NCBI RefSeq assembly: GCF_014199325.1
Contig: NZ_JACIJJ010000002.1
Span: 496,001-560,000, forward strand
Origin: Sphingomonas yantingensis
GTDB lineage: Bacteria; Pseudomonadota; Alphaproteobacteria; Sphingomonadales; Sphingomonadaceae
Direction: 5' to 3'
DNA length: 64,000 bases
This document shows, in pieces, positions 34,264 to 43,535 of this stretch. The position numbers and the translations under genes are program-made. Each line of letters begins with the position of its first letter. Within the stretch, counting starts at the first letter, position 1. The notes under the pieces were generated by a model that was not told the DNA's origin, made no database searches, and worked only from the letters and a program-made list of their open reading frames with translations.

Positions 34264-35751
34264 TCAGTGTGGGACGGCGCCGAGCTCGAAGCCGGTCTTG
34301 TCGTGCATGGCGAAGCGATCGACGATGTCGGCGCTGGCGCGGTTGTAGCCCACGACGTCGACAGACGCGCCGCCCTGGCGCAGGCGCGCGACGATCTTGT
34401 CGAGCGCGCCGACCCCTGAAATGTCCCAGAAGTGCGCGGCGGACACATCGATCGTCACGTCGGCCGCGCCCTCGGCCCGGAACGCGCGGGTGAAGCGGTC
34501 GACCGAGGCGAAGAAGATTTCGCCCGACACGGCATAGGTGACGCGGCCGCCGTCATCGCGCCGCTCGACCGCGAACATCCGCTGCACCTTGGCGGCGAAG
34601 AAGATGCCCGACAGCAGCACCCCCGCCGCAACGCCCAGCGACAGGTCGTGCGTCGCGACCACCACCACGACCGTCGTCAGCATGACGATCGAGGAGGTCG
34701 GCGGATGGCGGCGCAGATTGGGGATCGAGTTCCAGCTAAACGTCCCGATCGATACCATCACCATGACCGCGACCAGCGCGGGCATCGGCACGCGCCCGAC
34801 ATACGGCCCGAGCGCGGCGAGCAGCACCAGCAGGAACGCCCCCGCGACGAAGGTCGACAGCCGCCCGCGCCCGCCGGAGGTGACGTTGATGACCGACTGG
34901 CCGATCATCGCGCAGCCGCCCATGCCGCCCATCAGCGCGGCGACGATGTTCGCGCCGCCCTGGCCCGCGCACTCCACGCGCTTGTCGCTGTCGGTGTCGG
35001 TCATGTCGTCGACGATCTGAGCGGTCAGCAGCGATTCGAGCAGGCCCACCGCTGCCATCGTCAGCGAGTAGGGGAGGATGATGCGCAGCGTCTCGAGGTT
35101 CAGTGGCACGCTCGGCCACGCGAAGCTCGGCAGGCCGTCGGGCAGCTGCCCCATGTCGCTGACGGTGTTGACGGGCAGGCCGAGGGCGATGCTGACGGTG
35201 CTGAGGACAAGGATCGCGACGAGCGGCGAGGGGACCGCCGTCGTCAGGCGGGGCAGCAGGTAGATGATCGCAAGGCCCCCCGCGACCATTGCATAGGTGT
35301 GCCACGTGACGCCGGTCAGCTGCGGCAGCTGCGCCATGAAGATCAGGATCGCGAGCGCGTTGACGAAGCCGGTGATGACCGACCGCGACACGAACTGCAT
35401 CACGAGGTCGAGCCGCGCCAGCCCCGCCGCGATCTGGATCAGACCCATCAGGATCGTCGCGGCGAACAGGTATTCGACACCGTGGTCGCGCACCAGCGGC
35501 ACGACCAGCACGGCGACCGCGGCGGTGGCGGCGGAGATCATCCCCGGCCGCCCGCCGATCAGCGAGATGACGATCGCGATCGCGACCGAGGCATAAAGGC
35601 CGACGCGCGGATCGACGCCCGCGATGATCGAGAAGCCGATCGCCTCCGGGATCAGCGCGAGCGCGACGACGATGCCGGCGAGCACGTCGCGGCGGGCGGC
35701 GGCGCCGGTGGTGAACCACTGGCGGCGATAGGCGGTGAGGTCGAATTTCAT
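34264..35751 (-). CDS. SulP-family anion transporter with STAS domain
   Basis: A 495-residue inner-membrane transporter. The membrane part has the SulP hallmarks [20 protein letters not shown] and [20 protein letters not shown] with ten or more helices; the C-terminal STAS domain has [20 protein letters not shown]. The family carries sulfate, bicarbonate or other anions; the STAS domain may regulate it. The ATG at 35751 ([13 protein letters not shown]) was chosen: the longer open frame to 35856 runs through the structured leader and is not protein-like. Upstream lies a double hairpin suggestive of leader control. Convergent with pntB. Confidence 0.92.
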   Translation of the reverse strand: MKFDLTAYRRQWFTTGAAARRDVLAGIVVALALIPEAIGFSIIAGVDPRVGLYASVAIAIVISLIGGRPGMISAATAAVAVLVVPLVRDHGVEYLFAATILMGLIQIAAGLARLDLVMQFVSRSVITGFVNALAILIFMAQLPQLTGVTWHTYAMVAGGLAIIYLLPRLTTAVPSPLVAILVLSTVSIALGLPVNTVSDMGQLPDGLPSFAWPSVPLNLETLRIILPYSLTMAAVGLLESLLTAQIVDDMTDTDSDKRVECAGQGGANIVAALMGGMGGCAMIGQSVINVTSGGRGRLSTFVAGAFLLVLLAALGPYVGRVPMPALVAVMVMVSIGTFSWNSIPNLRRHPPTSSIVMLTTVVVVVATHDLSLGVAAGVLLSGIFFAAKVQRMFAVERRDDGGRVTYAVSGEIFFASVDRFTRAFRAEGAADVTIDVSAAHFWDISGVGALDKIVARLRQGGASVDVVGYNRASADIVDRFAMHDKTGFELGAVPH

Positions 35752-35815
35752 TGATTTTCCACAACAGGGCACGGGCGCGGCGAGCGCGCTTCGAGAATAT
35801 CGGTGCGTTGTGTTG

Positions 35816-35861
35816 TCCGGCGGATCGGCGGCCGGAATAGCCACCCGGAATTGCACCGGGT
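35816..35861 (-). promoter_or_regulatory. Structured leader of the SulP gene (two hairpins, possible riboswitch)
   Basis: In the leader, read on the minus strand, ACCCGG pairs with CCGGGT across a TGCAATT loop (35843-35861), followed at once by TCCGGC pairing with GCCGGA across a nine-base loop (35816-35836). The second hairpin ends about 65 bases before the start codon. A sulfate-permease leader RNA class (sul1) has been described in alphaproteobacteria; I cannot confirm membership from memory. Confidence 0.45.
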
Positions 35862-35967
35862 CCTTGCGAATGCGCGCCCCTTAGTCGCGCGACGGGGCGG
35901 TTGGCAACCGCTGGCACATTTGACCGCCGCGCGCTTTTGGCCGAAATGGCGACCCTAGGAGGATGCC

Positions 35968-37152
35968 ATGACTGCAATGACGCGCTTCGATTACGCCGAT
36001 GCGCTTCGGCTCGATGCCGAACTCACTGACGACGAGCGGATGATCCGCGACGCCGCCCACGCTTTTGCGCAGGACCGGCTGCAGCCGCGCGTCGCCGATG
36101 CGTTCGAGCGCGAGCATACCGACCCCGCGATCTTTCGCGAAATGGGCGAGCAGGGGCTGCTGGGCGTCACGATCCCCGAGCAGTTCGGCGGCGCGGGCGC
36201 GGGTTATGTCGCCTATGGCCTCGTCGCGCGCGAGGTCGAGCGGGTCGATTCGGGCTATCGCTCGATGATGAGCGTGCAGTCGAGCCTCGTGATGTATCCG
36301 ATCCACGCCTATGGCTCCGACGAGCAGCGGGCGAAGTATCTGCCCGGCCTGGCCCGCGGCGAGCTGATCGGCTGTTTCGGCCTGACCGAGCCCGATGCGG
36401 GCTCCGATCCCGGTGGCATGCGCACGCGCGCGAAGAAGGTCGATGGCGGTTATGTGATTTCGGGCGCCAAGACCTGGATCAGCAACGCGCCGATCGCCGA
36501 CGTGTTCGTAGTCTGGGCCAAGTCCGACGCGCATGACGGCAAGATCCGCGGCTTCATCCTCGAAAAGGGGATGAAGGGCCTGTCGGCACCCAAGATCGAG
36601 GGCAAGATTTCGCTGCGCGCGTCGATCACCGGCATGATCCAGATGGACGAGGTGTTCGTTCCCGAAGACGGCCTGCTGCCCGGCGTCGAGGGGCTCAAGG
36701 GGCCGTTCGGCTGTCTCAACCGCGCGCGCTATGGCATTTCGTGGGGTGTGATGGGCGCGGCGGAGTTCTGCTACCACGCCGCGCGCCAGTATGGCCTCGA
36801 CCGGCAGCAGTTCGGCCGACCGCTGGCGGCGACGCAGCTCTATCAGAAGAAGCTCGCCGACATGGCGACCGAGATCGCACTCGGCCTTCAGGCCAGCCTA
36901 CAGGTCGGCCGGCTGATGGACGAGGGGCGGTTCGCGCCCGAGATGATCTCCCTCGTCAAGCGCAACAATTGCGGCAAGGCGCTCGATATCGCGCGGCAAG
37001 CCCGTGACATGCACGGCGGCAACGGGATTTCGGGCGAGTATCACGTCATCCGCCACATGGTGAACCTTGAGACGGTGAACACCTATGAGGGGACGCACGA
37101 CGTCCATGCGCTGATCCTCGGGCGCGCGATCACCGGCCACGCTGCCTTCTGA
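35968..37152 (+). CDS. gcdH: Glutaryl-CoA dehydrogenase
   Basis: A 394-residue acyl-CoA dehydrogenase of the glutaryl-CoA type, which both oxidises and decarboxylates glutaryl-CoA to crotonyl-CoA in lysine and tryptophan breakdown. The flavin motifs are [19 protein letters not shown] and [14 protein letters not shown]. The glutaryl-binding arginine region is [18 protein letters not shown] and the catalytic glutamate is in [18 protein letters not shown] lies before the ATG. Its stop shares a base with the next start (TGATG), a CoA-transferase that would supply its substrate. Confidence 0.95.
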   Translation: MTAMTRFDYADALRLDAELTDDERMIRDAAHAFAQDRLQPRVADAFEREHTDPAIFREMGEQGLLGVTIPEQFGGAGAGYVAYGLVAREVERVDSGYRSMMSVQSSLVMYPIHAYGSDEQRAKYLPGLARGELIGCFGLTEPDAGSDPGGMRTRAKKVDGGYVISGAKTWISNAPIADVFVVWAKSDAHDGKIRGFILEKGMKGLSAPKIEGKISLRASITGMIQMDEVFVPEDGLLPGVEGLKGPFGCLNRARYGISWGVMGAAEFCYHAARQYGLDRQQFGRPLAATQLYQKKLADMATEIALGLQASLQVGRLMDEGRFAPEMISLVKRNNCGKALDIARQARDMHGGNGISGEYHVIRHMVNLETVNTYEGTHDVHALILGRAITGHAAF

Positions 37153-38285
37153 TGAGCGGACCGCTTGCCGGGGTGCGCGTCGTCGAGCTGGCGCGCATCC
37201 TCGCCGGCCCGTGGGCGGGACAGGTGCTCGCCGATCTGGGCGCGGAGGTGGTCAAGGTCGAGAGCCCCGAGGGCGACGATACGCGCCGCTGGGGGCCGCC
37301 CTTCGTCGACAATCCCGACGGGAGCCGCGACGCGGCCTATTTCCACGCGGCCAATCGCGGCAAGCGGTCGGTCGTCGCGGACTTCTCGACCGAGGAAGGC
37401 CGCGCCACCGTCCGCGCGCTGATCGCCGATGCCGATGTGGTGATCGAGAACTTCAAGGTCGGCGGGCTGGCGAAGTACGGGCTCGATTACGCCACCCTGT
37501 CGGCCGATCATCTCGGCCTCGTCTATTGCTCGATCACCGGGTTCGGGCAGGACGGGCCCTATGCCGCCCGGGCCGGCTACGATTTCATCGTCCAGGGCAT
37601 GGGCGGGATCATGAGCCTGACCGGCGAGCCGGATGGCGCACCGCAGAAGATCGGCGTCGCCTATGCCGATATCCTCACCGGCCTCTACGCCGTGATCGGC
37701 ATCCAGGCCGCGCTGGCCGAGCGGGCGCGGACGGGGCGGGGTGCGCATGTCGACATGGCGCTGTTCGACGTGATGGTGGGGACGCTCGCCAATCAGGCGA
37801 TGAACTATCTCGTCTCCGGCATCGCGCCCACGCGGCTTGGCAATGCGCATCCCAATATCGCGCCCTACGCGGCCTATCCGACTGCGGACGGGTGGATCAT
37901 CCTGGCGGTGGGCAACGATCGCCAGTTCGAGCGCGCATGCGAGGTGCTACGCCTGCATTGCGACGAGACCTTTGCCACCAATGCGCTTCGGGTCGCGCAG
38001 CGATCGATCCTCGACCCGCTGGTCGCCGGCGCCACCCGCGCCTGGCAGCGCGACACATTGCTGGCGGCCCTCGAGGCGGCGGGCGTGCCGGCGGGGCCGA
38101 TCAACGATGTCGAGCAGGCTTTCGCGGATCCGCAGATCGTTCATCGCGGGATGCGCATCGAGGCGCGTCGACCCGACGATACCGTCGTGCCCGGTGTTGC
38201 GCTACCCATTCGCTTCATTGGCCATGATCGGGAAGTAAGCGGTGCCGCCCCTGTTCTTCCTACGCCACGCGTTGGTGCTAATTAG
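37152..38285 (+). CDS. Class III CoA-transferase, probably succinyl-CoA:glutarate CoA-transferase
   Basis: A 377-residue CaiB/BaiF-type CoA-transferase. Typical blocks are GVRVVELARILAGPWAGQVL, GAEVVKVESPEGDDTRRWGP, NRGKRSVVADFSTEEG and the catalytic-aspartate region AGYDFIVQGMGGIMSLTG. Family members move CoA between carboxylic acids. Being coupled to gcdH (TGATG) it most likely activates glutarate from succinyl-CoA, as the mammalian and bacterial SUGCT-type enzymes do. The sequence alone does not fix the substrate. An AT-richer gap with no obvious terminator follows. Confidence 0.9.
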   Translation: MSGPLAGVRVVELARILAGPWAGQVLADLGAEVVKVESPEGDDTRRWGPPFVDNPDGSRDAAYFHAANRGKRSVVADFSTEEGRATVRALIADADVVIENFKVGGLAKYGLDYATLSADHLGLVYCSITGFGQDGPYAARAGYDFIVQGMGGIMSLTGEPDGAPQKIGVAYADILTGLYAVIGIQAALAERARTGRGAHVDMALFDVMVGTLANQAMNYLVSGIAPTRLGNAHPNIAPYAAYPTADGWIILAVGNDRQFERACEVLRLHCDETFATNALRVAQRSILDPLVAGATRAWQRDTLLAALEAAGVPAGPINDVEQAFADPQIVHRGMRIEARRPDDTVVPGVALPIRFIGHDREVSGAAPVLPTPRVGAN

Positions 38286-38430
38286 TCGGTTGCGGGCCTA
38301 TTGATACACAATCTTCGCATAATACCTCCAATTTGAGGGAAATCTCCTCAGTAAATATCTGTTTAATTTACGTAAGTTGTGGAGCGCTGGGTCGCCCTTA
38401 TCCTAAGCTAAGCTGTCTTAGGGAAGGGTC

Positions 38431-38844
38431 ATGCCAATGGTTCATCCTTTCGGGTCCGATCGCCGCGGTACCGCATTGGTCGAGTTTGCGCTGCTATCGC
38501 CAATCCTGATCGCGCTCCTCTTCGGAATGCTCGGTTACGGCCAGTATTTCCTGACCGCACATACGCTTCAACAGCTCGCCAACGACGCCGCGCGTGCCGC
38601 GATCGTCGGCCAGACCGCAGCCGAACGCGTGACGCTCGCCCGCGCCAGCGTGACGCAGGGGCTGGCCAATGCCGCCGTCGCCAAGCCGGGAGAGGTTTCG
38701 AGCGCGGTGGCGGAGGCGGATGGCCGCGTCACCGTCACGCTGGCGGTCGACACGCGCGCCCTGTCGCTGCTGCGGTCGGGGCTGGTCCCCATGCCCGAGC
38801 CGGTGATCGAGCGGCGGGCCGTAGCCGAAGTGGCGGACTTCTGA
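38431..38844 (+). CDS. TadE-like pseudopilin
   Basis: A 137-residue TadE-family protein: a short basic lead (SDRRGTALVEFALLSPILIA) with the conserved glutamate after the cleavage-type site, one membrane helix, then a small periplasmic domain. TadE and TadF/G proteins are minor pilins of Tad/Flp systems. No Tad secretion genes (tadA, tadB, cpaB-F) are in the window. A CCTAAG/CTTAGG hairpin (38402-38422) lies eight bases before the ATG. Its stop overlaps the next start (TGATG). Confidence 0.85.
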   Translation: MPMVHPFGSDRRGTALVEFALLSPILIALLFGMLGYGQYFLTAHTLQQLANDAARAAIVGQTAAERVTLARASVTQGLANAAVAKPGEVSSAVAEADGRVTVTLAVDTRALSLLRSGLVPMPEPVIERRAVAEVADF

Positions 38845-40460
38845 TGAAGCGGCTGCTGCGCGAGCGCCGGGGTGCCGCCGCGGTGCTGGTCGCAGGCGCG
38901 CTGCCGATGCTGTTCGGCGTCGCCGCGCTGGCGGTCGACCTCGGCATGGTCGAGCTGGAGCGCCGCCGCATTCAGGGCGTCGCCGATGCGGCTGCCCTCG
39001 CGGCCGCGCGCGACACGGGACAGGCGGCGGCGCTTGCCGCCACGATGGTCGCGGCCAGCCCCGGCCGTTATCCGCTGACGACAGGGACGACGACGGGGCG
39101 ATACCGGGCGGAGGCGGCGCCCGATGCGCGCTTCGTCGCGGGCGCGGCCGACCCCGATGCGGTGCGCGTGACCGTGCGCAGCGAGGTGCCGACGGTATTC
39201 GCCGCGATCTTCGGCACGCCCAGCGTCGCGGTCGAGCGACGGGCCACTGCGCGGCGGCTGGACCTCGCCAGTTTCGCGGTCGGTTCGCGGCTCGCCAGCC
39301 TAGACGGCGGGGTTGCCAATGCGCTGCTGTCGGGGCTGACCGGTGGCAAGGTCGCGCTGTCGGTGATGGATTACAACGCGCTGGCCACGGCGAAGGTCGA
39401 TCTGGTGCCGTGGCTCAAGGTGCTGGGCGCCGATGCGAAGATCGAGGTGGCGCGGTTCGACGACCTGCTGAAGGCCGAGGTTCCCGCCTCGACGATCCTT
39501 GGCAGCCTGTCGCGGCAGGTGGCCGATCCCGTGGCGCGCGCCGCGCTCGCCAGCCTCGCTAGCGCGGCCAAGGGGACGATCCGGCTCGCCGACCTCATCG
39601 ACCTGGGCGAGATGGGACGACAGGGGGACGGGGGTGCGGGACTGCTGCGCATCGACACGCTCGATCTTGCCAGCAACGTCATCCAGGGGAGCGCGAGCGG
39701 GCGGCAGGTGGCGATCGACCTCGGCGCGCAGGTGCCGGGCATCGCGCGCACCCGGCTGTGGGTGGCGATCGGCGAGCGGCCCAACCGGGCGCCGTGGATC
39801 GCGGTGACGCGCGACCGGTCGCCGGTCATCCGCACCGCGCAGACGCGGATCTATCTCGAAACGCAGCTCGCCGCCCAGCCGCTGCCCGGCATCAGCCTCG
39901 CCTCGGTCGAGCTGCCGCTGTTCGTCGAACTGGCGAGTGCGGAGGCGCGGCTGGAGGCGATCGAGTGCCGGCCGAATGCGGTCACGCTGGCCGGACGGCC
40001 GGCGCCGGGGCAGGTGACGATCGCACGGGCCGACCCGGCGGCGCTTCCCGATTTCAAGACGCCGGTGGCGCTGGCCGATGCGCGGCTTTTGGAAACGCTG
40101 CTGGTGCGGGTGGAGGGGCGCGCGGCAATCGACCTCGGCGCCAACGAAAGCTTCCAGACCCGCCGCTTCGATGCCAGCGCGATCGACGCGGCTAGCGTGC
40201 AGACGATCCGCAGCTCGACCCCGGTCGGCGGCATCGCCACCAGCCTGGTGCAAAAGGTCGACCTGAGGGCGCGGCTGCTCGGCTTCCTGCCGCTGCCGCT
40301 CGACCCGATCGTGCGCGGGGTGGGCGGGCAATTGTCGCTGATCGCGCCGGTGCTCGACCCGGTGCTGATGTCGGTGACAGGCGTGCTGGGCGTCGGCGTA
40401 GGGGAAGCGGACCTGTGGGTCACGGGCATCCGGTGCGGCCAGCCGGTGCTGATCGAATAA
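38844..40460 (+). CDS. TadG-like pilus-assembly protein
   Basis: A 538-residue protein with a TadG-type start: basic residues, then RRGAAAVLVAGALPMLFGVA as a single helix, followed by LAVDLGMVELERRRIQGVAD and AAALAAARDTGQAAALAA, the classic TadG/DUF2134 lead. The large remainder is periplasmic and probably beta-rich, ending in a cysteine-containing tail (VTGIRCGQPVLIE). No von Willebrand metal site is obvious. It is translated with the TadE-like gene through a TGATG overlap. The pair may decorate or anchor a pilus encoded elsewhere. Confidence 0.82.
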   Translation: MKRLLRERRGAAAVLVAGALPMLFGVAALAVDLGMVELERRRIQGVADAAALAAARDTGQAAALAATMVAASPGRYPLTTGTTTGRYRAEAAPDARFVAGAADPDAVRVTVRSEVPTVFAAIFGTPSVAVERRATARRLDLASFAVGSRLASLDGGVANALLSGLTGGKVALSVMDYNALATAKVDLVPWLKVLGADAKIEVARFDDLLKAEVPASTILGSLSRQVADPVARAALASLASAAKGTIRLADLIDLGEMGRQGDGGAGLLRIDTLDLASNVIQGSASGRQVAIDLGAQVPGIARTRLWVAIGERPNRAPWIAVTRDRSPVIRTAQTRIYLETQLAAQPLPGISLASVELPLFVELASAEARLEAIECRPNAVTLAGRPAPGQVTIARADPAALPDFKTPVALADARLLETLLVRVEGRAAIDLGANESFQTRRFDASAIDAASVQTIRSSTPVGGIATSLVQKVDLRARLLGFLPLPLDPIVRGVGGQLSLIAPVLDPVLMSVTGVLGVGVGEADLWVTGIRCGQPVLIE

Positions 40461-40464
40461 GAAA

Positions 40465-40496
40465 ATCCCGCCGCCCCGAGAGGGGGGCGGCGGGAT
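40465..40496 (-). terminator. Strong terminator between tadG-like and the outer-membrane protein gene
   Basis: ATCCCGCCGCCCC (40465-40477) pairs with GGGGCGGCGGGAT (40484-40496), a 13-base stem. In the leftward direction the hairpin is followed by TTTTC, so it ends the outer-membrane protein transcript; rightward it has no U-run but may also block read-through from tadG. Confidence 0.9.
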
Positions 40497-40534
40497 GGTA
40501 CGCAACGCTACTGAGTTACTGGATCCGTGCGATC

Positions 40535-41383
40535 TTAGAAGCGGATCGCCGCCGTCGCGCGGATCGAATGGAAGCGGAAACGCTCGTCATCGCGCTGGAT
40601 GTCGGTGCCGCCCGCGCCGCCCAGCAGGAACGGGTTGGTCGCCGGCGCGGTACCCTGACCGACGCGAACCGACGCGAAGTCGTCCTGATACTGGTTGTAC
40701 ATATACTCGAGGCCGACCGAGAAGTTCTTGGTGATCGACTGCTCGACACCGCCGCCGGCAGTGAAGCCCCAGCTGTTGTACTTCTGGTTGCGCACGGTGA
40801 ACGAGTTCGCGGCGTTCGACGTCGTGAAGCTCGTGTTGATGCGCGCATAGGCCGGACCGCCCGCTGCGTAGAACAGCGTCTTGCCGCCCGCGGCATAACC
40901 GGCGCGCGCACGGATGCTCGAGTTCCAGTCGAAGCTGCGGCCGAACTGGTAGAAGGCCGGCGTCGTGCTGTAACCGGTCGCATAGTCCTTTGCTTCGCTC
41001 TTGCCGAACTCGCCGACCACGCCGACGACGACGTTGCCGAACTGCTTGTCGGCGCCGACGCGAGCGAAATACTCGATATCGTCCTTGTCGTTGAAGCAGC
41101 CGCCCGCCGGGGTCGCGCCGCGCGCGCCGCCGTTGCAGAAGCCGGGCGAGAAGGCGTTGGCGCCCGCCGCGGTGGTGATCTGGTCACCGAAGCGGCCGTC
41201 CAGGTTGCGGTCGAAGATCAGGCTTTCGCCGACATCGTTGCCCTGGACGCTGACACCGGCCGAACCGCCGACATAAACGCCGTCGAAGCGCTTTTCGCCA
41301 TCGGCGGTCTGCGCGAGCGCGGGCGCCGCGGCGAGGAGGGCGGTGGCACCGATGAGGGCGCGGGTAAGAGTACGCTGACGCAT
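40535..41383 (-). CDS. Outer-membrane beta-barrel protein
   Basis: A 282-residue exported protein. The signal peptide runs to about residue 25 (RALIGATALLAAAPALAQ). Mature sequence shows alternating aromatic/Gly strands of an eight-stranded barrel (GVYVGGSAGVSVQG, VVVGVVGEFGKSEAKDY, WGFTAGGGVEQSI, FSVGLEYMYNQY) and ends with IRATAAIRF, the terminal phenylalanine used by the BAM machinery. The start at 41383 has AAGGAG nine bases upstream; a start eight codons earlier has no such site. Two cysteines (FCNGG, GGCFND) may form a disulfide. Related to the OmpA/OmpW-like barrel group; the ligand is unknown. Confidence 0.88.
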   Translation of the reverse strand: MRQRTLTRALIGATALLAAAPALAQTADGEKRFDGVYVGGSAGVSVQGNDVGESLIFDRNLDGRFGDQITTAAGANAFSPGFCNGGARGATPAGGCFNDKDDIEYFARVGADKQFGNVVVGVVGEFGKSEAKDYATGYSTTPAFYQFGRSFDWNSSIRARAGYAAGGKTLFYAAGGPAYARINTSFTTSNAANSFTVRNQKYNSWGFTAGGGVEQSITKNFSVGLEYMYNQYQDDFASVRVGQGTAPATNPFLLGGAGGTDIQRDDERFRFHSIRATAAIRF

Positions 41384-41555
41384 ACGAACATGCTCCTTGA
41401 TACGCATTTGACTTGAACTACGGCCCGCCCAACGCCCTTGATCCGGGTTAGCTGCATTGCGGCAAAATTAAGATCCGGATCTGTTGCCCCGATGCAACAC
41501 CGCCGGCCGTGTGGCTCCGCTTTGTTCCGCCGCCCCCTCGCGCTATAGATCGCGC

Positions 41556-43535
41556 ATGTCCGAAGACCTGTTCGCGAGCGCCGCGCCCCAGCCGACCGAA
41601 TACAACGCCGCCTCGATCGAGGTGCTGGAGGGGCTGGAGCCCGTCCGGCGGCGGCCGGGCATGTATATCGGCGGTACCGACGAGCGTGCGCTTCACCACC
41701 TCGCCGCCGAGGTGCTCGACAATGCGATGGACGAGGCGGTGGCGGGGTACGCCACCCGGATCGAGATCACGCTGGCCGAGGGCAACCGCCTGACCATCGT
41801 CGACAACGGCCGCGGGATGCCCGTCGACCCGCACCCGCGCTTTCCGGACAAGTCGGCGCTGGAGGTCATCCTGTCGATGCTTCATTCGGGCGGCAAGTTT
41901 TCGGGCAAGGCCTATGCGACGTCGGGCGGATTGCACGGCGTCGGCGTCAGCGTCGTCAACGCGCTGTCGATCGACACGGTGATCGAGGTGGCGCGCGACC
42001 GCCAGCTTTATCGCCAGCGGTTCAGCCAGGGGCAGACGCTGGGGCCGCTCGAGCATCTGGGCAGCACGCCCAACCGGCGCGGCACCTCGGTCAGCTTCAC
42101 GCCCGATCCGGAGATCTTCGGGCCAGAAATGCACTTCAAGCCCGCGCGCCTCTACAAGCTCGCGCGGTCGAAGGCGTATCTGTTCGCCGGCGTCGAGATC
42201 CGCTGGAAATGCGCACCCGGCCTCGCGAGCGAGGATGTGCCGGCCGAGGCGGTGTTCCAGTTCCCCGGCGGGCTTGCCGATCACCTGAAGGAACAGGTGG
42301 GCGCCCGGGAATGCGCCACCGCCGATTTCTTTTCGGGCACGCAGGAGTTCGCCGACGGCGCGGGCAAGGTCGAGTGGGCGGTCGCCTGGCCGCTGTGGAG
42401 CGACGGGTCGTACAGCTGGTACTGCAACACGATCCCGACCCCCGACGGCGGCACGCACGAGCAGGGGCTGCGACAGGCGCTGGTCCGCGGCCTTCGCGCG
42501 TTCGGCGATCTGGTGGGACAGAAAAAGGCCAAGGACCTGACCCCCGACGACGTGATGGTCGGGTCCGAGCTGATGCTGTCGGTCTTCATCCGCGAACCAC
42601 AGTTCCAGAGCCAGACCAAGGACCGACTGACGAGCCCGGAGGCCGCCAGCCTCGTCGAAAAGGCGGTGCGCGACCATTTCGACCATTACCTCTCCGACCG
42701 GATGGACCGGGGCAAGGCGCTGCTCGGCTATGTCCTCGAACGGATGGACGAACGGCTGAAGCGCAAGGCCGAGCGGGAAGTGAAGCGCAAGACCGCGACC
42801 TCTTCGCGCAAGCTGCGCCTGCCCGGCAAGCTGACCGACTGCGCCGCCGACAGCCCCGAGGGAACCGAGCTGTTCATCGTCGAGGGCGACTCCGCGGGCG
42901 GTTCGGCCAAGCAGGCGCGCGACCGCAAGACGCAGGCGATCCTGCCGATCCGCGGCAAGATCCTGAACGTGGCGAGCGCGACGAGCGCCAAGATCCTTGC
43001 CAATCAGGAGATCGCCGACCTGATCCAGGCATTGGGCTGCGGGACGCGCAAGGACTGCCTGCCCGACAATCTCCGCTACGAGCGGGTGGTCATCATGACG
43101 GACGCCGATGTCGACGGCGCGCATATCGCGACGCTGCTGATGACGTTCTTCTTCCAGGAGATGCCCGAGCTCGTCCGGCGCGGGCACCTCTATCTGGCGC
43201 AGCCGCCGCTCTATCGCCTGACGGTGGGGGCCAAGTCGCTCTACGCCCGCGACGATGCGCACCGCGCGGAGATCGAGCGGACCGCCTTCCGCGGCAAGAA
43301 GGTGGACGTCGCCCGCTTCAAGGGGCTGGGCGAGATGAACCCCGGCCAGCTTCGCGAAACCACCATGGCCCCCTCGACACGCAGCCTGATTCGGATCACT
43401 CTGCCGCAAGAATACGAGGAAAGAGCGGGGGTTAAGGATCTGGTCGACCGGTTGATGGGCAACAACCCCGCTCACCGGTTCGCCTTCATCCAGGAAAACG
43501 CCGCTCGGTTGGAGGCGGAGGAACTCGATGCGTAG
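41556..43535 (+). CDS. parE: DNA topoisomerase IV subunit B
   Basis: A 659-residue type IIA topoisomerase ATPase subunit. ATP site: VLDNAMDEAVAGYA, IVDNGRGMPVDPHP and GGLHGVGVSVVNALS; the QTK loop reads FQSQTKDRLTS, as in ParE (GyrB has a QTKTKLG pattern); the TOPRIM domain has FIVEGDSAGGSAKQAR and MTDADVDGAHIATLL. The length (no GyrB-type insertion) also favours ParE. It separates linked sister chromosomes with ParC, whose gene is not in the window. The ATG at 41556 (MSEDLFASAAP) is used. Its end overlaps the following gene by eight bases. Confidence 0.95.
   Translation: MSEDLFASAAPQPTEYNAASIEVLEGLEPVRRRPGMYIGGTDERALHHLAAEVLDNAMDEAVAGYATRIEITLAEGNRLTIVDNGRGMPVDPHPRFPDKSALEVILSMLHSGGKFSGKAYATSGGLHGVGVSVVNALSIDTVIEVARDRQLYRQRFSQGQTLGPLEHLGSTPNRRGTSVSFTPDPEIFGPEMHFKPARLYKLARSKAYLFAGVEIRWKCAPGLASEDVPAEAVFQFPGGLADHLKEQVGARECATADFFSGTQEFADGAGKVEWAVAWPLWSDGSYSWYCNTIPTPDGGTHEQGLRQALVRGLRAFGDLVGQKKAKDLTPDDVMVGSELMLSVFIREPQFQSQTKDRLTSPEAASLVEKAVRDHFDHYLSDRMDRGKALLGYVLERMDERLKRKAEREVKRKTATSSRKLRLPGKLTDCAADSPEGTELFIVEGDSAGGSAKQARDRKTQAILPIRGKILNVASATSAKILANQEIADLIQALGCGTRKDCLPDNLRYERVVIMTDADVDGAHIATLLMTFFFQEMPELVRRGHLYLAQPPLYRLTVGAKSLYARDDAHRAEIERTAFRGKKVDVARFKGLGEMNPGQLRETTMAPSTRSLIRITLPQEYEERAGVKDLVDRLMGNNPAHRFAFIQENAARLEAEELDA

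Noticed and set aside
35752..35856. N-terminal extension of the SulP protein to the ATG at 35856
   Set aside because: The extra 35 residues have no transporter similarity and are encoded by the double-hairpin leader.
35900..35918. GGCAACCGCTGGCAC before gcdH, similar to the LacI operator
   Set aside because: It is not palindromic about a central CG and differs at several positions.
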